DNA of 64,000 nt from Reinekea forsetii (GCF_018860385.1 NZ_JAHKPH010000008.1:1-64000); one strand, 5' to 3'. Shown: positions 53,349-62,972, counted from the first letter of the stretch. Translations and numbers: made by a program. The notes: a model not told the origin generated them from the sequence alone.

Positions 53349-54446
53349 ATGAGAGTGAAGTTACTCACGGCGCTGGTGTTAGGTGGAATCGGGTTCGTTA
53401 GTTTACCCAAGGCGTATGCGCACGATTCAATTGCAGCTACCTACGTTGTTCCGGATGATATTTTGGTCTGGCAAACCTATGACGAGACACTGCATGGTGA
53501 GCTAAATTCGAATGATTTAACCTATTTGCCGGGTTGGTTTATCGGTGTCGGTGGTGGCTCAACAAAGGTGGCTCCTGAGGGAAGTTCAGGCGGGTTTTAT
53601 GTTAAAGATGACAGAGACTGGGGCTATAAAATATTTGTTGGTCAACGAATCTTACCGCATTGGTCAGCTGAGTTATCCTTTGTAGATACAGGAGAAGCGG
53701 GCTTAACAAATAATAACCCTGCCATTGCCAGTACATTTAAAGACGCAACTATTAGCTATAAAATCCCTACCGTATCGGCGAGTTACCATCTGTTCGGACC
53801 AAAACGCCGTGTCGATGTATTTGGGCGTATTGGTTTTTCAACTATTTTAAATACTGTGTCAGATAGCCGTATTTCTTATGAGAAACAAACGTCACTGCAA
53901 TTGAATATTGGCGGCGGCGTACAATGGCGTTTTGCACCTAAGTGGTTTGTTCGTGCTGAGTTTGATAGCTTTGACAATGATGCCAGTATCATTGGTATTT
54001 CCATAGCAAGGTATTTCGGGCGACACGATGAACACCGAGAAGTTGTGCCAGATTTGATTGAGCCTCCTGTACCGATTGCAACCTGCGCGACCTTCAATGG
54101 CTCTATTGATGAAATTCGCTTTGAGGTCGATAGCGATGTTATTACAAAGGCCAGTTACCCAGCTTTACTGGAAGCCAGTGAAGCTTTAGTGCAATTTCAA
54201 AGTATTAAATTAGAAATTCAAGCGCATTCAGATAGTAGTGCCTCCGAAGCTTACAACTTAGACCTTTCTGAACGCAGAGCAAATGCTGTGAAAGCATTCT
54301 TAGTAGAGCAAGGTGTTTCAGAACAGAGGTTAATTGCGACCGGTTATGGCGAATCTAAACCTAGAGCAACCAATGATACTAAAGAAGGGCGTGCTTTAAA
54401 TCGGCGTGTAGAGTTTCGAGTTATCGACGAGTCGGCGTGTCGTTAA
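53349..54446 (+). CDS. OmpA family outer-membrane protein
   Basis: 365 residues with a signal peptide (LTALVLGGIGFVSLPKAYA), a beta-barrel-type N-terminal half (WFIGVGGG, GYKIFVGQRILPHWSAELSFVDTG, IPTVSASYHLFG) and a peptidoglycan-binding OmpA C-terminal domain (about 250-360): LEIQAHSDSSASEAYNLDLSERRANAVKAFL, GYGESKPRATN. The pairing with the Ca-repeat protein suggests a joint role at the surface. Confidence 0.93.
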   Translation: MRVKLLTALVLGGIGFVSLPKAYAHDSIAATYVVPDDILVWQTYDETLHGELNSNDLTYLPGWFIGVGGGSTKVAPEGSSGGFYVKDDRDWGYKIFVGQRILPHWSAELSFVDTGEAGLTNNNPAIASTFKDATISYKIPTVSASYHLFGPKRRVDVFGRIGFSTILNTVSDSRISYEKQTSLQLNIGGGVQWRFAPKWFVRAEFDSFDNDASIIGISIARYFGRHDEHREVVPDLIEPPVPIATCATFNGSIDEIRFEVDSDVITKASYPALLEASEALVQFQSIKLEIQAHSDSSASEAYNLDLSERRANAVKAFLVEQGVSEQRLIATGYGESKPRATNDTKEGRALNRRVEFRVIDESACR

Positions 54447-54452
54447 AATAAT

Positions 54453-54486
54453 AAAAAAGAAAAGGGCCGAAGACCCTTTTCTTTTA
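54453..54486 (+). terminator. Terminator after the OmpA-family gene
   Basis: AAGAAAAGGG / CCCTTTTCTT stem with a CCGAAGA loop. Confidence 0.85.
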
Positions 54487-54489
54487 GGG

Positions 54490-55596
54490 TTACATGACAG
54501 AGTTTATTAACATAGTTGACACAGAATTAGATTTAGACCCTGAAATATAGCGATACTTAGACCACCAATCCCACCATTCGCGTTTTTCATAATCATCGAT
54601 ATTAATAGCTTGAGTATAGGCGTTGCTGTTTTTATAAGTCGCCTCTACTGAGCGGATCGAAGTCATCGTATTGCCGGTTTTATTGGTTTGCATTTCGTTA
54701 TGAGCAATATCCTCGCTCATGATGATAGGGTAATGATAATCATAAAGCTGGCTAGCCGAAGGTGCTTTGCTGACATAGGTGAGCTTGCCATCTGGGCGCG
54801 TATCTCTGCTGCACGAATCGTAGCTGCTTGCATAGGCGGCACCACATGCGCTATGTAAAGGTACGACGGAATCGTCCGCACCGTGAATGATCGGGTGTGT
54901 GGCAAAACCAAATACTTCACTGCCGGTTCCCGCTACACGTAAATGAGGAACAGCAGGAAACCCGTTAGTCGCATGATTACGTGCAACCGAGGTCTGCAAG
55001 TCATTCATTACACCCACATCTAAGCCAAATCTAAAATAAAATCCAGCGTATTCCAGTAGGCCGCTAATGATGCTGCCGCCAAAATTAACCCCATTAGAAA
55101 TACCCACACCAAAGTTTGCTAATTCAGTACCGCCGCCGGCACCTGCTAAATCAATAACTGCGGCTATTTTTAGCTTGCTCGCTTGAGCTGAACCAAAGAT
55201 AGAGGTTTTATTTTTAACTAAAAACCGGGCTACCAGGTCGCCGGTAGAATGCGTGACAATGACACATTGATCGGCACAGTAATTTTCATTGAGTAAAGCC
55301 TGGATTTGCGGCTGCACAATACTGATAATGCCACCAGACCCTGTTAACCTTTTGTGAGACGGCCAATGAATAATATTACTGTTTTGACCTCCCTGACGAA
55401 CAAACGCAGGGTTGATGTCTTTCCAGTAGTCTGCTGCATCGGCCTTACCATTGTCATTAGGGGGCGACACGATATGAAATGGATTAAATCCATGAATCAA
55501 GATGACGTTTTTACCACCAACGTCGGCATGAGCCATAGAAAAGAGTAACACTGAAAATACAGTGATTAACTTTAATCTTATGTTCTTTATTTTCAT
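54490..55596 (-). CDS. Secreted alpha/beta-hydrolase (lipase-like)
   Basis: 368 residues with a signal peptide (IKNIRLKLITVFSVLLFSMAHA). GGKNVILIHGFNPFHIV is the oxyanion region; the nucleophile elbow is VTHSTGDLVARF with Thr in place of the first Gly of G-x-S-x-G; the acid Asp lies in IHGADDSVVPLHSACG, and HNEMQ near the C-terminus can supply the His. Four Cys occur in the C-terminal half. A lipase or esterase, substrate unknown. ATG 55596 is preferred; the frame extends into the repetitive region upstream. It is 100 bp after the membrane-anchored partner. Confidence 0.85.
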   Translation of the reverse strand: MKIKNIRLKLITVFSVLLFSMAHADVGGKNVILIHGFNPFHIVSPPNDNGKADAADYWKDINPAFVRQGGQNSNIIHWPSHKRLTGSGGIISIVQPQIQALLNENYCADQCVIVTHSTGDLVARFLVKNKTSIFGSAQASKLKIAAVIDLAGAGGGTELANFGVGISNGVNFGGSIISGLLEYAGFYFRFGLDVGVMNDLQTSVARNHATNGFPAVPHLRVAGTGSEVFGFATHPIIHGADDSVVPLHSACGAAYASSYDSCSRDTRPDGKLTYVSKAPSASQLYDYHYPIIMSEDIAHNEMQTNKTGNTMTSIRSVEATYKNSNAYTQAINIDDYEKREWWDWWSKYRYISGSKSNSVSTMLINSVM

Positions 55597-55696
55597 TTTA
55601 TTGCCTATTGTTATTATTGGTTTTAATCGGCATCGTCCTTTGCCTTGGTTTATCATCATGGGGTACTGCCTGGCTCCCCCGCGACGAACAGAATCT

Positions 55697-56788
55697 TTAA
55701 GGGTTAGACATGGATTGTAAAAATTCCAAACGAGCCAATGCTTCCTCATCTTGATAAGGCTCATCTTTATAACTAGAGAAAGGGTGTCCGTTTACAGAAA
55801 TCGATTCTAAGGAAACGATGCCTTGGCTTACCTCAAAGTTCGGCGGTGATGGCATTTGCTCTAGGACAAGATCTTGCAATAAATAATCACCTTCGTCATT
55901 CATGGCTTTGAGTGCACTTATATGTGCGGCCAGTTGAACTGTTTGTGAGCCTTTTGTTAATTCATCCTCAGTTGTTAAATGCAATAGCGGCCTGTTGTCT
56001 GTTGCAGAATACAGATTGGCTTCAATGCGGTAGAACCCCTCCATATGAATATCAAGCGCTATCGGAATCACCAGCCAAGCGCCTCTTACATGGCTTGTCT
56101 CGACGCTGCTTAAGCGTGCACTTTGTTGATTGCTTTCATCACGTTGAATCGGCGTTGAAACAATCCATTCTTGATCGCCGGATTTAAGCGTTGCCACTAA
56201 TTGAATTTCATCCGACTGCCAGCTCTGACCTAAAGGCGGGAATGAAAATGCTTGCTGTTGTTCAGATACCTGGGCCGTTTTGATCGCAATAACCTGACCT
56301 TGTTGTATTAAGCTTAATGATATTTCAGCACCATTGATGCCTTGAGCCGACACTTTCCCAGTGATGGCTTGATTGGTTTTGTATCGCAAATAGTCGCTTT
56401 GCAGCGAAAGCACAACATTGTCTTTTTCGAAACTGATGGGCGCAGCAATGTTAGGCCGATATTTGGTGATCGCTGAAGGATCAAAAATTGGCAAAGATTG
56501 ACTTGGGTACTGGATAGCTTGTTCAAAGCGAGTGGCTACTTGTGCATATTGCTCCGAAAGCGAGGTTTCGATAATCGAGACGGTTGGCTCTACCGGCGCC
56601 TCTGTTGATTCGGCTATTTTTTGTGTGTTTTCCGTTTGTGTCGTAGCCGTGTCTTGTGAAGATGATTCAGCCATGATCTTAGTTTTAGAAGACAAGGGTG
56701 TTTCATGACTGGGTGATTTAAGCCAGATGAACAGCACCAAGCTAATTGCAACGACAGTAAAAAATAGTGTGGCAACACGCACGAACAT
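55697..56788 (-). CDS. Membrane-anchored periplasmic protein paired with the lipase
   Basis: 363 residues: one N-terminal membrane segment (VATLFFTVVAISLVLFIWL), a Ser/Thr/Glu-rich linker to residue 75, then beta-rich segments (VVLSLQSDYLRYKTNQAITGKVSAQGINGAEISLSLIQQG). It resembles DUF4785/immunoglobulin-like exported proteins, at low confidence. In position and topology it recalls lipase-specific foldases, but the RxxFDY motif is absent. ATG 56788 has a GGAG site; the upstream TTG is not used. Confidence 0.65.
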   Translation of the reverse strand: MFVRVATLFFTVVAISLVLFIWLKSPSHETPLSSKTKIMAESSSQDTATTQTENTQKIAESTEAPVEPTVSIIETSLSEQYAQVATRFEQAIQYPSQSLPIFDPSAITKYRPNIAAPISFEKDNVVLSLQSDYLRYKTNQAITGKVSAQGINGAEISLSLIQQGQVIAIKTAQVSEQQQAFSFPPLGQSWQSDEIQLVATLKSGDQEWIVSTPIQRDESNQQSARLSSVETSHVRGAWLVIPIALDIHMEGFYRIEANLYSATDNRPLLHLTTEDELTKGSQTVQLAAHISALKAMNDEGDYLLQDLVLEQMPSPPNFEVSQGIVSLESISVNGHPFSSYKDEPYQDEEALARLEFLQSMSNP

Positions 56789-57083
56789 GAATTTCTCCAG
56801 CAATGAACGATAACCACATGTAGAAGGTTACCGAGAACTTATTATTTTTATTTTATTTGCTTTTGAAGGCCGTAGATTAAAGAACGCCTTAGAGTTCAAC
56901 TTAGAGTCAACTCTTGTAAATTGCCAGTCATCTGTCTTATTTAAGAGTGCCATTCATGAATAGGCGAGAATTTCGATTAGGTTATTACCCCATGTTGATA
57001 ATGCTAGGTGCCTTCAAGCATTAAAAGCAGGATCGTTTATGTACATAGATGCTACAAACAGAGATGCAGAGGCGCGGTATTCA

Positions 57084-57959
57084 CTAGTCACCTTGAAAGC
57101 AACTGTTTAAATAGTTTAATAAGGCATTCACTCGGCGCGAGACTGATAAGTCCTCAGGGGCTAAGGCGAATACAGGCGTTTCAAAGTAAATTATATTATT
57201 CACTTTTGTTAAATTAGGTTGAGCATTACCAATGAAGGATGGCAGCAGTGCTAGCCCTAGGCCGTCATTGGCGGCAGCGGCTACGCCATCAAAGTTATTT
57301 GCGCTGATGGTAAGCCTGTGTTTCAAATTGTCTTGTAAAATTTTGCCAATGCGGGCGTTTTTGAGGTGACCAGAATAGCCGACCCAGTGCTCATATTCGA
57401 ATGGCACCTCAGCATTGATTTCAGTAAGCTTTTCTTTGGGGGCGTAAGCGTAAAATTGAAGTGAAAATAATTCAAAGCCGAAAGACGACTCTGGAACATG
57501 CGCACTAGGCCGAATGGCAATGTCTGCCTCTAAATGATCAATATCAACGATTTGATTTGAAATCAGTAAATCCAGTTCAATCATTGGGTAAATACGAGCA
57601 AAACTTAACAGCGGTTTGCTTAAGTATGATCTAAACAGGTTTTCTGTCGTTGTTACCGTAATGGGGCCCTGTAGCTCTGAGTCAAAGTCATGAACTCTCC
57701 TTTGTAGGCCTAGCATCATTTGTTCAATTTGTTCGTGGCCTTGTAATAATACTTGGCCGTGCCGAGAAAGCTCATAGCCGGTTTGCGATCGTATAAATAG
57801 CTGTACATGGTGTTTTTGCTCGAAAGACTGAATACGCCTTAAAACAGTAGAGTGATTCACCCCCAGCGCTCTAGATGCCGCAGAAAGAGAACCGAGCTGT
57901 GCGACGCAGATCAACGTTTGCACTTCTGTCCAATCTATAGTGTGTAACTCACTGTGCAT
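57084..57959 (-). CDS. LysR-family transcriptional regulator
   Basis: 291 residues. Winged helix-turn-helix (GSLSAASRALGVNHSTVLRRIQSFE) and an effector domain with NNFDGVAAAANDGLGLALLPSF. It is divergent from the cytochrome c' gene with 114 bp between, so it may regulate that gene and itself. Inducer unknown. Confidence 0.92.
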   Translation of the reverse strand: MHSELHTIDWTEVQTLICVAQLGSLSAASRALGVNHSTVLRRIQSFEQKHHVQLFIRSQTGYELSRHGQVLLQGHEQIEQMMLGLQRRVHDFDSELQGPITVTTTENLFRSYLSKPLLSFARIYPMIELDLLISNQIVDIDHLEADIAIRPSAHVPESSFGFELFSLQFYAYAPKEKLTEINAEVPFEYEHWVGYSGHLKNARIGKILQDNLKHRLTISANNFDGVAAAANDGLGLALLPSFIGNAQPNLTKVNNIIYFETPVFALAPEDLSVSRRVNALLNYLNSCFQGD

Positions 57960-58073
57960 TTATGCATAACCCCTGTGCAATTATTTGGAATTGTGACAAG
58001 TCTAAATAAGACTAAACTCTTTATGGTCGCTGGACAATCAAACAAAAAAGATAACTTGTAAAGAGAGATCCTT

Positions 58074-58535
58074 ATGAAAATTAGTAAATCGGTTTTATCC
58101 TTGTGCATTTGCGCACTTTTAGCCTCAGTCGCGGCTCATGCCGATGAGTTTGAGAGTGAAATCAAAGCTCGACAGGCATTTATGCAAATATTGGCTTATA
58201 ACAATGGCATGCTCGCGGCTATGGTGCGTGGCAAAGTACCCTATGATGCTGAGCAGGCCACCATTGCCGCACGAAATGTAAGCCTAGCGGCCAGTATGAA
58301 CAATGGCTCTATGTGGCCAGCAGGCTCCGACTTAGACAGTCACGAAGGCACCGTTGCTAAAAAAGAGATATGGTCAACTTGGCCTGAGGCGGGAAACATT
58401 TTCAATGAACTGGCTATGGCCTCCACAAGCCTGGAGGCTGAAGCCGGAAAAGGCGTAGATGCTCTAAAAGCCGCTATGGGGCCGGTTGGTGATGCTTGTT
58501 CAAGTTGCCATAAGAAGTTTCGACAAAAACGTTAA
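58074..58535 (+). CDS. Cytochrome c' family protein, copy 1
   Basis: 153 residues: signal peptide (SKSVLSLCICALLASVAAHA), four-helix bundle, and the C-terminal haem site CSSCHKKFRQKR typical of cytochrome c'. Such proteins bind NO or other gases in the periplasm and help in nitrosative stress. The divergent LysR gene is its likely regulator. Confidence 0.93.
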   Translation: MKISKSVLSLCICALLASVAAHADEFESEIKARQAFMQILAYNNGMLAAMVRGKVPYDAEQATIAARNVSLAASMNNGSMWPAGSDLDSHEGTVAKKEIWSTWPEAGNIFNELAMASTSLEAEAGKGVDALKAAMGPVGDACSSCHKKFRQKR

Positions 58536-58556
58536 TCGTTTAGTTGCGATAAAGAT

Positions 58557-58621
58557 AAGCGCTAAATTGAGCGTACTGGCCAATGTACTTTGACACGTAA
58601 GCTCAGAGGTTTTAGCGCTTT
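58557..58621 (+). other. Long imperfect hairpin downstream of cytochrome c' copy 1
   Basis: AAGCGCTAAA (58557-58566) pairs with TTTAGCGCTT (58611-58620), TTGAGC with GCTCA inside, and GTAC...GTAC pairs inside that. It is a structured 3' region, possibly a terminator (weak T run) or RNA element. Confidence 0.5.
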
Positions 58622-58678
58622 GTTGAAAAATATTAAACCTAAGCTACAGTGGAGGCTAAATTTTATAGGTCTCTTGCC

Positions 58679-59800
58679 ATGAAACGGTTAATCTTATTTT
58701 GCTTGTCTATAGCTTCTTGGAGCTGCGCAGCGCAGCCAACCGTGGCCTTTGAGCGCGCCTTTGAAGCCCTTCAATTTAATCAACCGATTTTAATAACACA
58801 CGCTAACGATGGCCGTAACCAGCTTTTTGTTGTTGAGCAGGGTGGGCGTGTTTTAGCTTTCGACAACGATCCGTCTGTCAAACATGCATCGGTTTTTTTT
58901 GACCTGTCAAAGTCTACGACCAATCAAATTTCAACAGGAGGGGAGGAAGGTCTGCTTGGCTTAGCCTTTGATCCTGATTATGCAGCCAATGGCCATTTTT
59001 ACGTTTATTATTCGGCTAAATCCCCACGCAGATCTGTGATTTCACGCTTTACAGCGACGTTAGATAACAACTCCGATACGCCCTTAGAAAAAAGTGAGCA
59101 GGTACTTTTGGAAATTCTACAACCCTACAGTAATCACAATGGCGGGATGCTGAGTTTTGGTCCAGATCACCAGCTATATATTGCTTCTGGTGATGGTGGA
59201 AGCGCCGGAGACCCTAAGAACGCTGCGCAAAACTTAAGCTCACCCTTAGGGAAAATACTGCGGGTGGATACGTCAGGCAAGCCAAGTAAAGACAATCCAT
59301 TTATAAATACGCCTAAAGCAGATCCAAGGGTTTGGGCTTATGGATTAAGAAACCCTTGGCGGATGAGTTTTGATACTAAAACAGGGCAGTTATGGGTAGG
59401 AGATGTCGGACAAAATGCTTGGGAGGAAGTTAATGTTATTGAAAAAGGAGGTAACTACGGTTGGCGTTTGTTTGAAGGTACTCATGAGTTTAAGCCCGAA
59501 AAAGGTGCTCAACACAACCTCTTTGAGCCCGTGTTTGAGTATAACCACAGAGACGGCCAATCCGTTACCGGCGGGGTGGTCTATCGTGGGTCCGATTATC
59601 CTCAGTTACAAGGGTGGTATCTCTTTGGTGATTTTGTCAGTGGGCAAATTTGGATGCTGGATAGCGCAAACCCCGGTAACTCAGCGGTCAAAACCGGTCG
59701 TCTCCCGAATCCTTCCGCATTTGGAACCGACGAACAGGGCGAACTCTACGTCGTGAGCTATCGTGGCACGATACACCGAGTTAGCGTGGCACAGCCGTAA
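58679..59800 (+). CDS. PQQ-dependent sugar dehydrogenase family protein (YliI/Asd-like)
   Basis: 373 residues with a signal peptide (LILFCLSIASWSCAAQ). Beta-propeller repeats are seen: GGEEGLLGLAFDPDYAANGHFYVYYSA, NHNGGMLSFGPDHQLYIASGDGGSAGDP, VWAYGLRNPWRMSFD, LWVGDVGQNAWEEVN, YNHRDGQSVTGGVVYRGSDYP. These are the soluble aldose dehydrogenase features. It would be a periplasmic sugar dehydrogenase needing PQQ; no pqq biosynthesis genes are here. ATG 58679 chosen over TTG 58649. It ends 57 bp before dnaB. Confidence 0.92.
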   Translation: MKRLILFCLSIASWSCAAQPTVAFERAFEALQFNQPILITHANDGRNQLFVVEQGGRVLAFDNDPSVKHASVFFDLSKSTTNQISTGGEEGLLGLAFDPDYAANGHFYVYYSAKSPRRSVISRFTATLDNNSDTPLEKSEQVLLEILQPYSNHNGGMLSFGPDHQLYIASGDGGSAGDPKNAAQNLSSPLGKILRVDTSGKPSKDNPFINTPKADPRVWAYGLRNPWRMSFDTKTGQLWVGDVGQNAWEEVNVIEKGGNYGWRLFEGTHEFKPEKGAQHNLFEPVFEYNHRDGQSVTGGVVYRGSDYPQLQGWYLFGDFVSGQIWMLDSANPGNSAVKTGRLPNPSAFGTDEQGELYVVSYRGTIHRVSVAQP

Positions 59801-59857
59801 CGATTAGGTTAGACTTTCTCGCCTTATTTAATTCGACTATATAGACGAGTGACCTGA

Positions 59858-61255
59858 ATGACCGAATTGCAAGACGATGATCTGATCCTAGATGATCCAG
59901 AAGTTTCCCAAATAAAAGCACCACCGCATTCGCTCGAAGCTGAGCAATCGGTTCTCGGTGCCTTGATGGTCGATAACAGCCAGTGGGACAATATTTCTGA
60001 ACTGCTGGTTCCTGATGACTTTTTCCGCAATGAGCATCGTCAAATATATCGAATGATGATTAAATTGGCTGAATCTTCTTCGCCAATGGATGTGATTACT
60101 TTAGGTGAATCGCTAGAGAAAGAGAAACAGCTTGAAGCCGTTGGAGGCATGCTGTATTTATCGGATTTAGCCGAAAACACGCCATCTATATCTAATTTAG
60201 TGGCCTACGCTAAAATTGTTCATGAACGCAGTTTGTTGCGTCAACTGATCACTGTCGCCAATGATATAGCGGGCAAGGCCTATGATCCGAGAGGCTTAGA
60301 CGCGAGTGCCATTCTAGATAATGCCGAACGAGCAGTATTTCAAATTGCTGAAGACCGGCCTAATCAGGGCGGCCTAGAACATATTAACCCATTGGCTGAC
60401 GCGGCTTTAAAGCGCATTGAAGAATTGGCAAAGCAAGATTCCGATATCGTCGGTGTGTCTTCTGGTTTCAGTGACTTAGATAAAATGACCAAAGGGTTTA
60501 AAGGCGGTGAATTGATCATTGTTGCTGCCCGACCGGCCATGGGTAAAACCACATTCGCCATGAACCTAGTGGAAGAGGCGTTTCTCAACCAGGACAAATC
60601 CGTGGTTGTGTTCAGCTTGGAAATGCCATCTGAACAATTGGTTAATCGTTCTTTTGCATCACTGGGTCGAATAGATTTAGGACGGGTTTCTACCGGTAAG
60701 CTGCAAGATGATGATTACCCTAAGCTTGCGAAAGCAATAAACCTGATGAAAGATAAAAAGCTGTTTGTGGATGACACCGCAGGCCTGTCGCCGTCAGACA
60801 TGCGCTCCCGAATAAGACGCTTGGCGCGCGAACACGGTGACATTGGGCTGGTGATGATCGATTATCTTCAATTGATGAGTATCAAAGGCTATACCGAAGG
60901 CAGAACCAATGAGATTTCTGAAATCTCACGCTCTTTGAAGGCACTGGCTAAGGAGTTTGATTGCCCAGTCATTGCGCTTTCACAGCTAAACCGATCATTA
61001 GAACAAAGACCGAATAAACGACCAATTGCATCAGACTTACGTGAATCGGGCGCGATTGAGCAGGACGCCGACCTCATTACCTTTATTTATCGAGATGAAG
61101 TGTACAACGAAGACTCTCAAGATAAGGGGACAGCCGAAATCATTATCGGAAAGCAACGTAACGGACCAATCGGAACGGTTCGACTTGCATTCCAAGGGCA
61201 ATATTCGAAATTTTCGGATTTAGCCCCCGACTATGAAGGGTACAGTTCAGAATAA
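59858..61255 (+). CDS. dnaB: Replicative DNA helicase
   Basis: 465 residues: N-terminal domain (PPHSLEAEQSVLGALMVDN) and the RecA-like ATPase with Walker A ARPAMGKTT, then GLVMIDYLQLMSI and SQLNRSLEQRPNKRPIASDLRESGAIEQDAD. It unwinds DNA at the replication fork. It usually lies close to rplI; here the two are 9.4 kb apart. Confidence 0.97.
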   Translation: MTELQDDDLILDDPEVSQIKAPPHSLEAEQSVLGALMVDNSQWDNISELLVPDDFFRNEHRQIYRMMIKLAESSSPMDVITLGESLEKEKQLEAVGGMLYLSDLAENTPSISNLVAYAKIVHERSLLRQLITVANDIAGKAYDPRGLDASAILDNAERAVFQIAEDRPNQGGLEHINPLADAALKRIEELAKQDSDIVGVSSGFSDLDKMTKGFKGGELIIVAARPAMGKTTFAMNLVEEAFLNQDKSVVVFSLEMPSEQLVNRSFASLGRIDLGRVSTGKLQDDDYPKLAKAINLMKDKKLFVDDTAGLSPSDMRSRIRRLAREHGDIGLVMIDYLQLMSIKGYTEGRTNEISEISRSLKALAKEFDCPVIALSQLNRSLEQRPNKRPIASDLRESGAIEQDADLITFIYRDEVYNEDSQDKGTAEIIIGKQRNGPIGTVRLAFQGQYSKFSDLAPDYEGYSSE

Positions 61256-61377
61256 AGTCGTTGGTAGCGTGCGAGCACACTATATGAATTTAAAATGCTG
61301 TATATTCATTTAGCATTATAACCCAAATGTATGATGGGTATTTCATCCATTCATCAAGACTTTTGTGACTTAATCCG

Positions 61378-61383
61378 TATAAT
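61378..61383 (+). promoter_or_regulatory. Possible -10 element of the mqo promoter
   Basis: TATAAT, about 84 bp before mqo. A matching -35 box is weak, so this is tentative. Confidence 0.35.
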
Positions 61384-61466
61384 CAGCCCAAATCTTAAAA
61401 ATAGATGCTTAACTGTATAGCTATTGATCAGTTAGGTGTTGGTTTGACTAAGTAAGGGCGGTATTG

Positions 61467-62948
61467 ATGAGTGTACGTTCAGTAGATGTATTGTTAGTCG
61501 GTGGTGGTGTCATGAGTGCCACCTTGGGAATGCTGCTTAAGCAACTTGACCCTAATATCCAAATATTAATGATTGAGCAAGGTGAGAAAGTTGCACAAGA
61601 AAGTTCTGATGGCTGGAACAATGCCGGAACGGGTCACGCGGCCTATTGTGAACTTAATTACACGCCGCTTAACAATGGTGTAATTGACACTTCTAAAGCT
61701 TTAAAAATCAATGAAGCCTTTGAAACATCGTTACAGTTTTGGTCATACCTCGTAAAAAAAGAAATCTTTCCAGAGCCTGAGCACTTTATCAATCGTACTC
61801 CTCACGAATCCTTTGTTTGGGGAGAGGAGAACGTTGAATTTTTGCGTAAACGTTATGAAACCTTAAGTGCCCATCCACTATTTGCGGAAATGGAGTACAC
61901 AGAAGATCGAGCTGTACTCGAAGAATGGATGCCATTGGTCATGGCTGGTCGTGATCCAAATGAGAAAGTGGCTGGAACTCGAATTCAACACGGCTCAGAT
62001 GTCGATTTCGGTGCGGTCACTCGCGACCTTATCTTCCAACTAAGTAAAATGCATGGTTTCGAGTTAATGGTCGGTCATAAAGTGACTGATATTCGAAAGC
62101 GTGGCGATAACGGTTGGTCAGTTGAGGCCAATAACTTATACGAAAGTGGCGGTGAATATATTAACGCCAAATTTGTATTTTTAGGTGCTGGTGGTGCATC
62201 GTTGAAATTATTGCAAGCCGCTGGTATTGATGAAGGTAACGGTTACGGTGGGTTCCCGGTAAGCGGGCAGTGGTTGGTTTGCCGAAAGCCTGAAATTGTC
62301 GAGCAGCATCATGCGAAGGTATATGGTAAGGCGCCCATTGGTGCACCGCCAATGTCAGTGCCTCATTTAGATACTCGTGTCATTGAAGGCGAAAAAGCGT
62401 TGTTATTTGGACCTTTTGCTGGCTTTACCATGAAGTTTTTAAAGAAAGGCTCAATCTTAGATTTGATCTCATCTGTACGCTTCAACAACATTGTTCCAAT
62501 GATGCAAGTTGGATTGCGAAATATGGATTTAACAAAGTACCTCATTAGCGAAGTACTGCAATCTCATGAAAGCCGTATTGAATCATTGAAACGATACTTC
62601 CCTGAAGCTAAATCTGAAGACTGGCATTTATCTTATGCTGGGCAAAGAGTTCAGATAATTAAAAACGATCCAAAAACGGGCGGTAAACTAGAGTTTGGTA
62701 CGGAAGTTATTCGTTCGGCCGATAATAGTTTGTGTTGTTTATTAGGTGCCTCACCTGGCGCATCAACGGCCGTACAAACTATGGTTGAAATAATTGAAGC
62801 CGCTTTTAAAGACAAGGTTGCAACGCCTGAGTGGCAAGCCAAGCTCAAAGAGATGATTCCATCTTATGGCCAATCTCTGGCTGATAACCCAGAATTGTTA
62901 AAGGAAGTTCGTGACTACACTACCTCGACGCTGCATTTAAAACCATAA
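61467..62948 (+). CDS. mqo: Malate:quinone oxidoreductase
   Basis: 493 residues. FAD-binding GGGVMSATLGMLLKQLDP, then SSDGWNNAGTGHAAYCELNYTP, GAGGASLKLLQAAGI and FGPFAGFTMKFLKKGS are Mqo hallmarks. It oxidises malate to oxaloacetate at the inner membrane and passes electrons to quinone. ATG at 61467 used (TTG 61464 lies just before). A terminator follows. Confidence 0.96.
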   Translation: MSVRSVDVLLVGGGVMSATLGMLLKQLDPNIQILMIEQGEKVAQESSDGWNNAGTGHAAYCELNYTPLNNGVIDTSKALKINEAFETSLQFWSYLVKKEIFPEPEHFINRTPHESFVWGEENVEFLRKRYETLSAHPLFAEMEYTEDRAVLEEWMPLVMAGRDPNEKVAGTRIQHGSDVDFGAVTRDLIFQLSKMHGFELMVGHKVTDIRKRGDNGWSVEANNLYESGGEYINAKFVFLGAGGASLKLLQAAGIDEGNGYGGFPVSGQWLVCRKPEIVEQHHAKVYGKAPIGAPPMSVPHLDTRVIEGEKALLFGPFAGFTMKFLKKGSILDLISSVRFNNIVPMMQVGLRNMDLTKYLISEVLQSHESRIESLKRYFPEAKSEDWHLSYAGQRVQIIKNDPKTGGKLEFGTEVIRSADNSLCCLLGASPGASTAVQTMVEIIEAAFKDKVATPEWQAKLKEMIPSYGQSLADNPELLKEVRDYTTSTLHLKP

Positions 62949-62972
62949 ATGTGGTTTTTAAACAGAGGAAAT

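Noticed and set aside
57084-58535. Toxin-antitoxin or phage module near the LysR gene
   Set aside because: The products are clearly a LysR regulator and a cytochrome c'; no toxin or phage features were seen.
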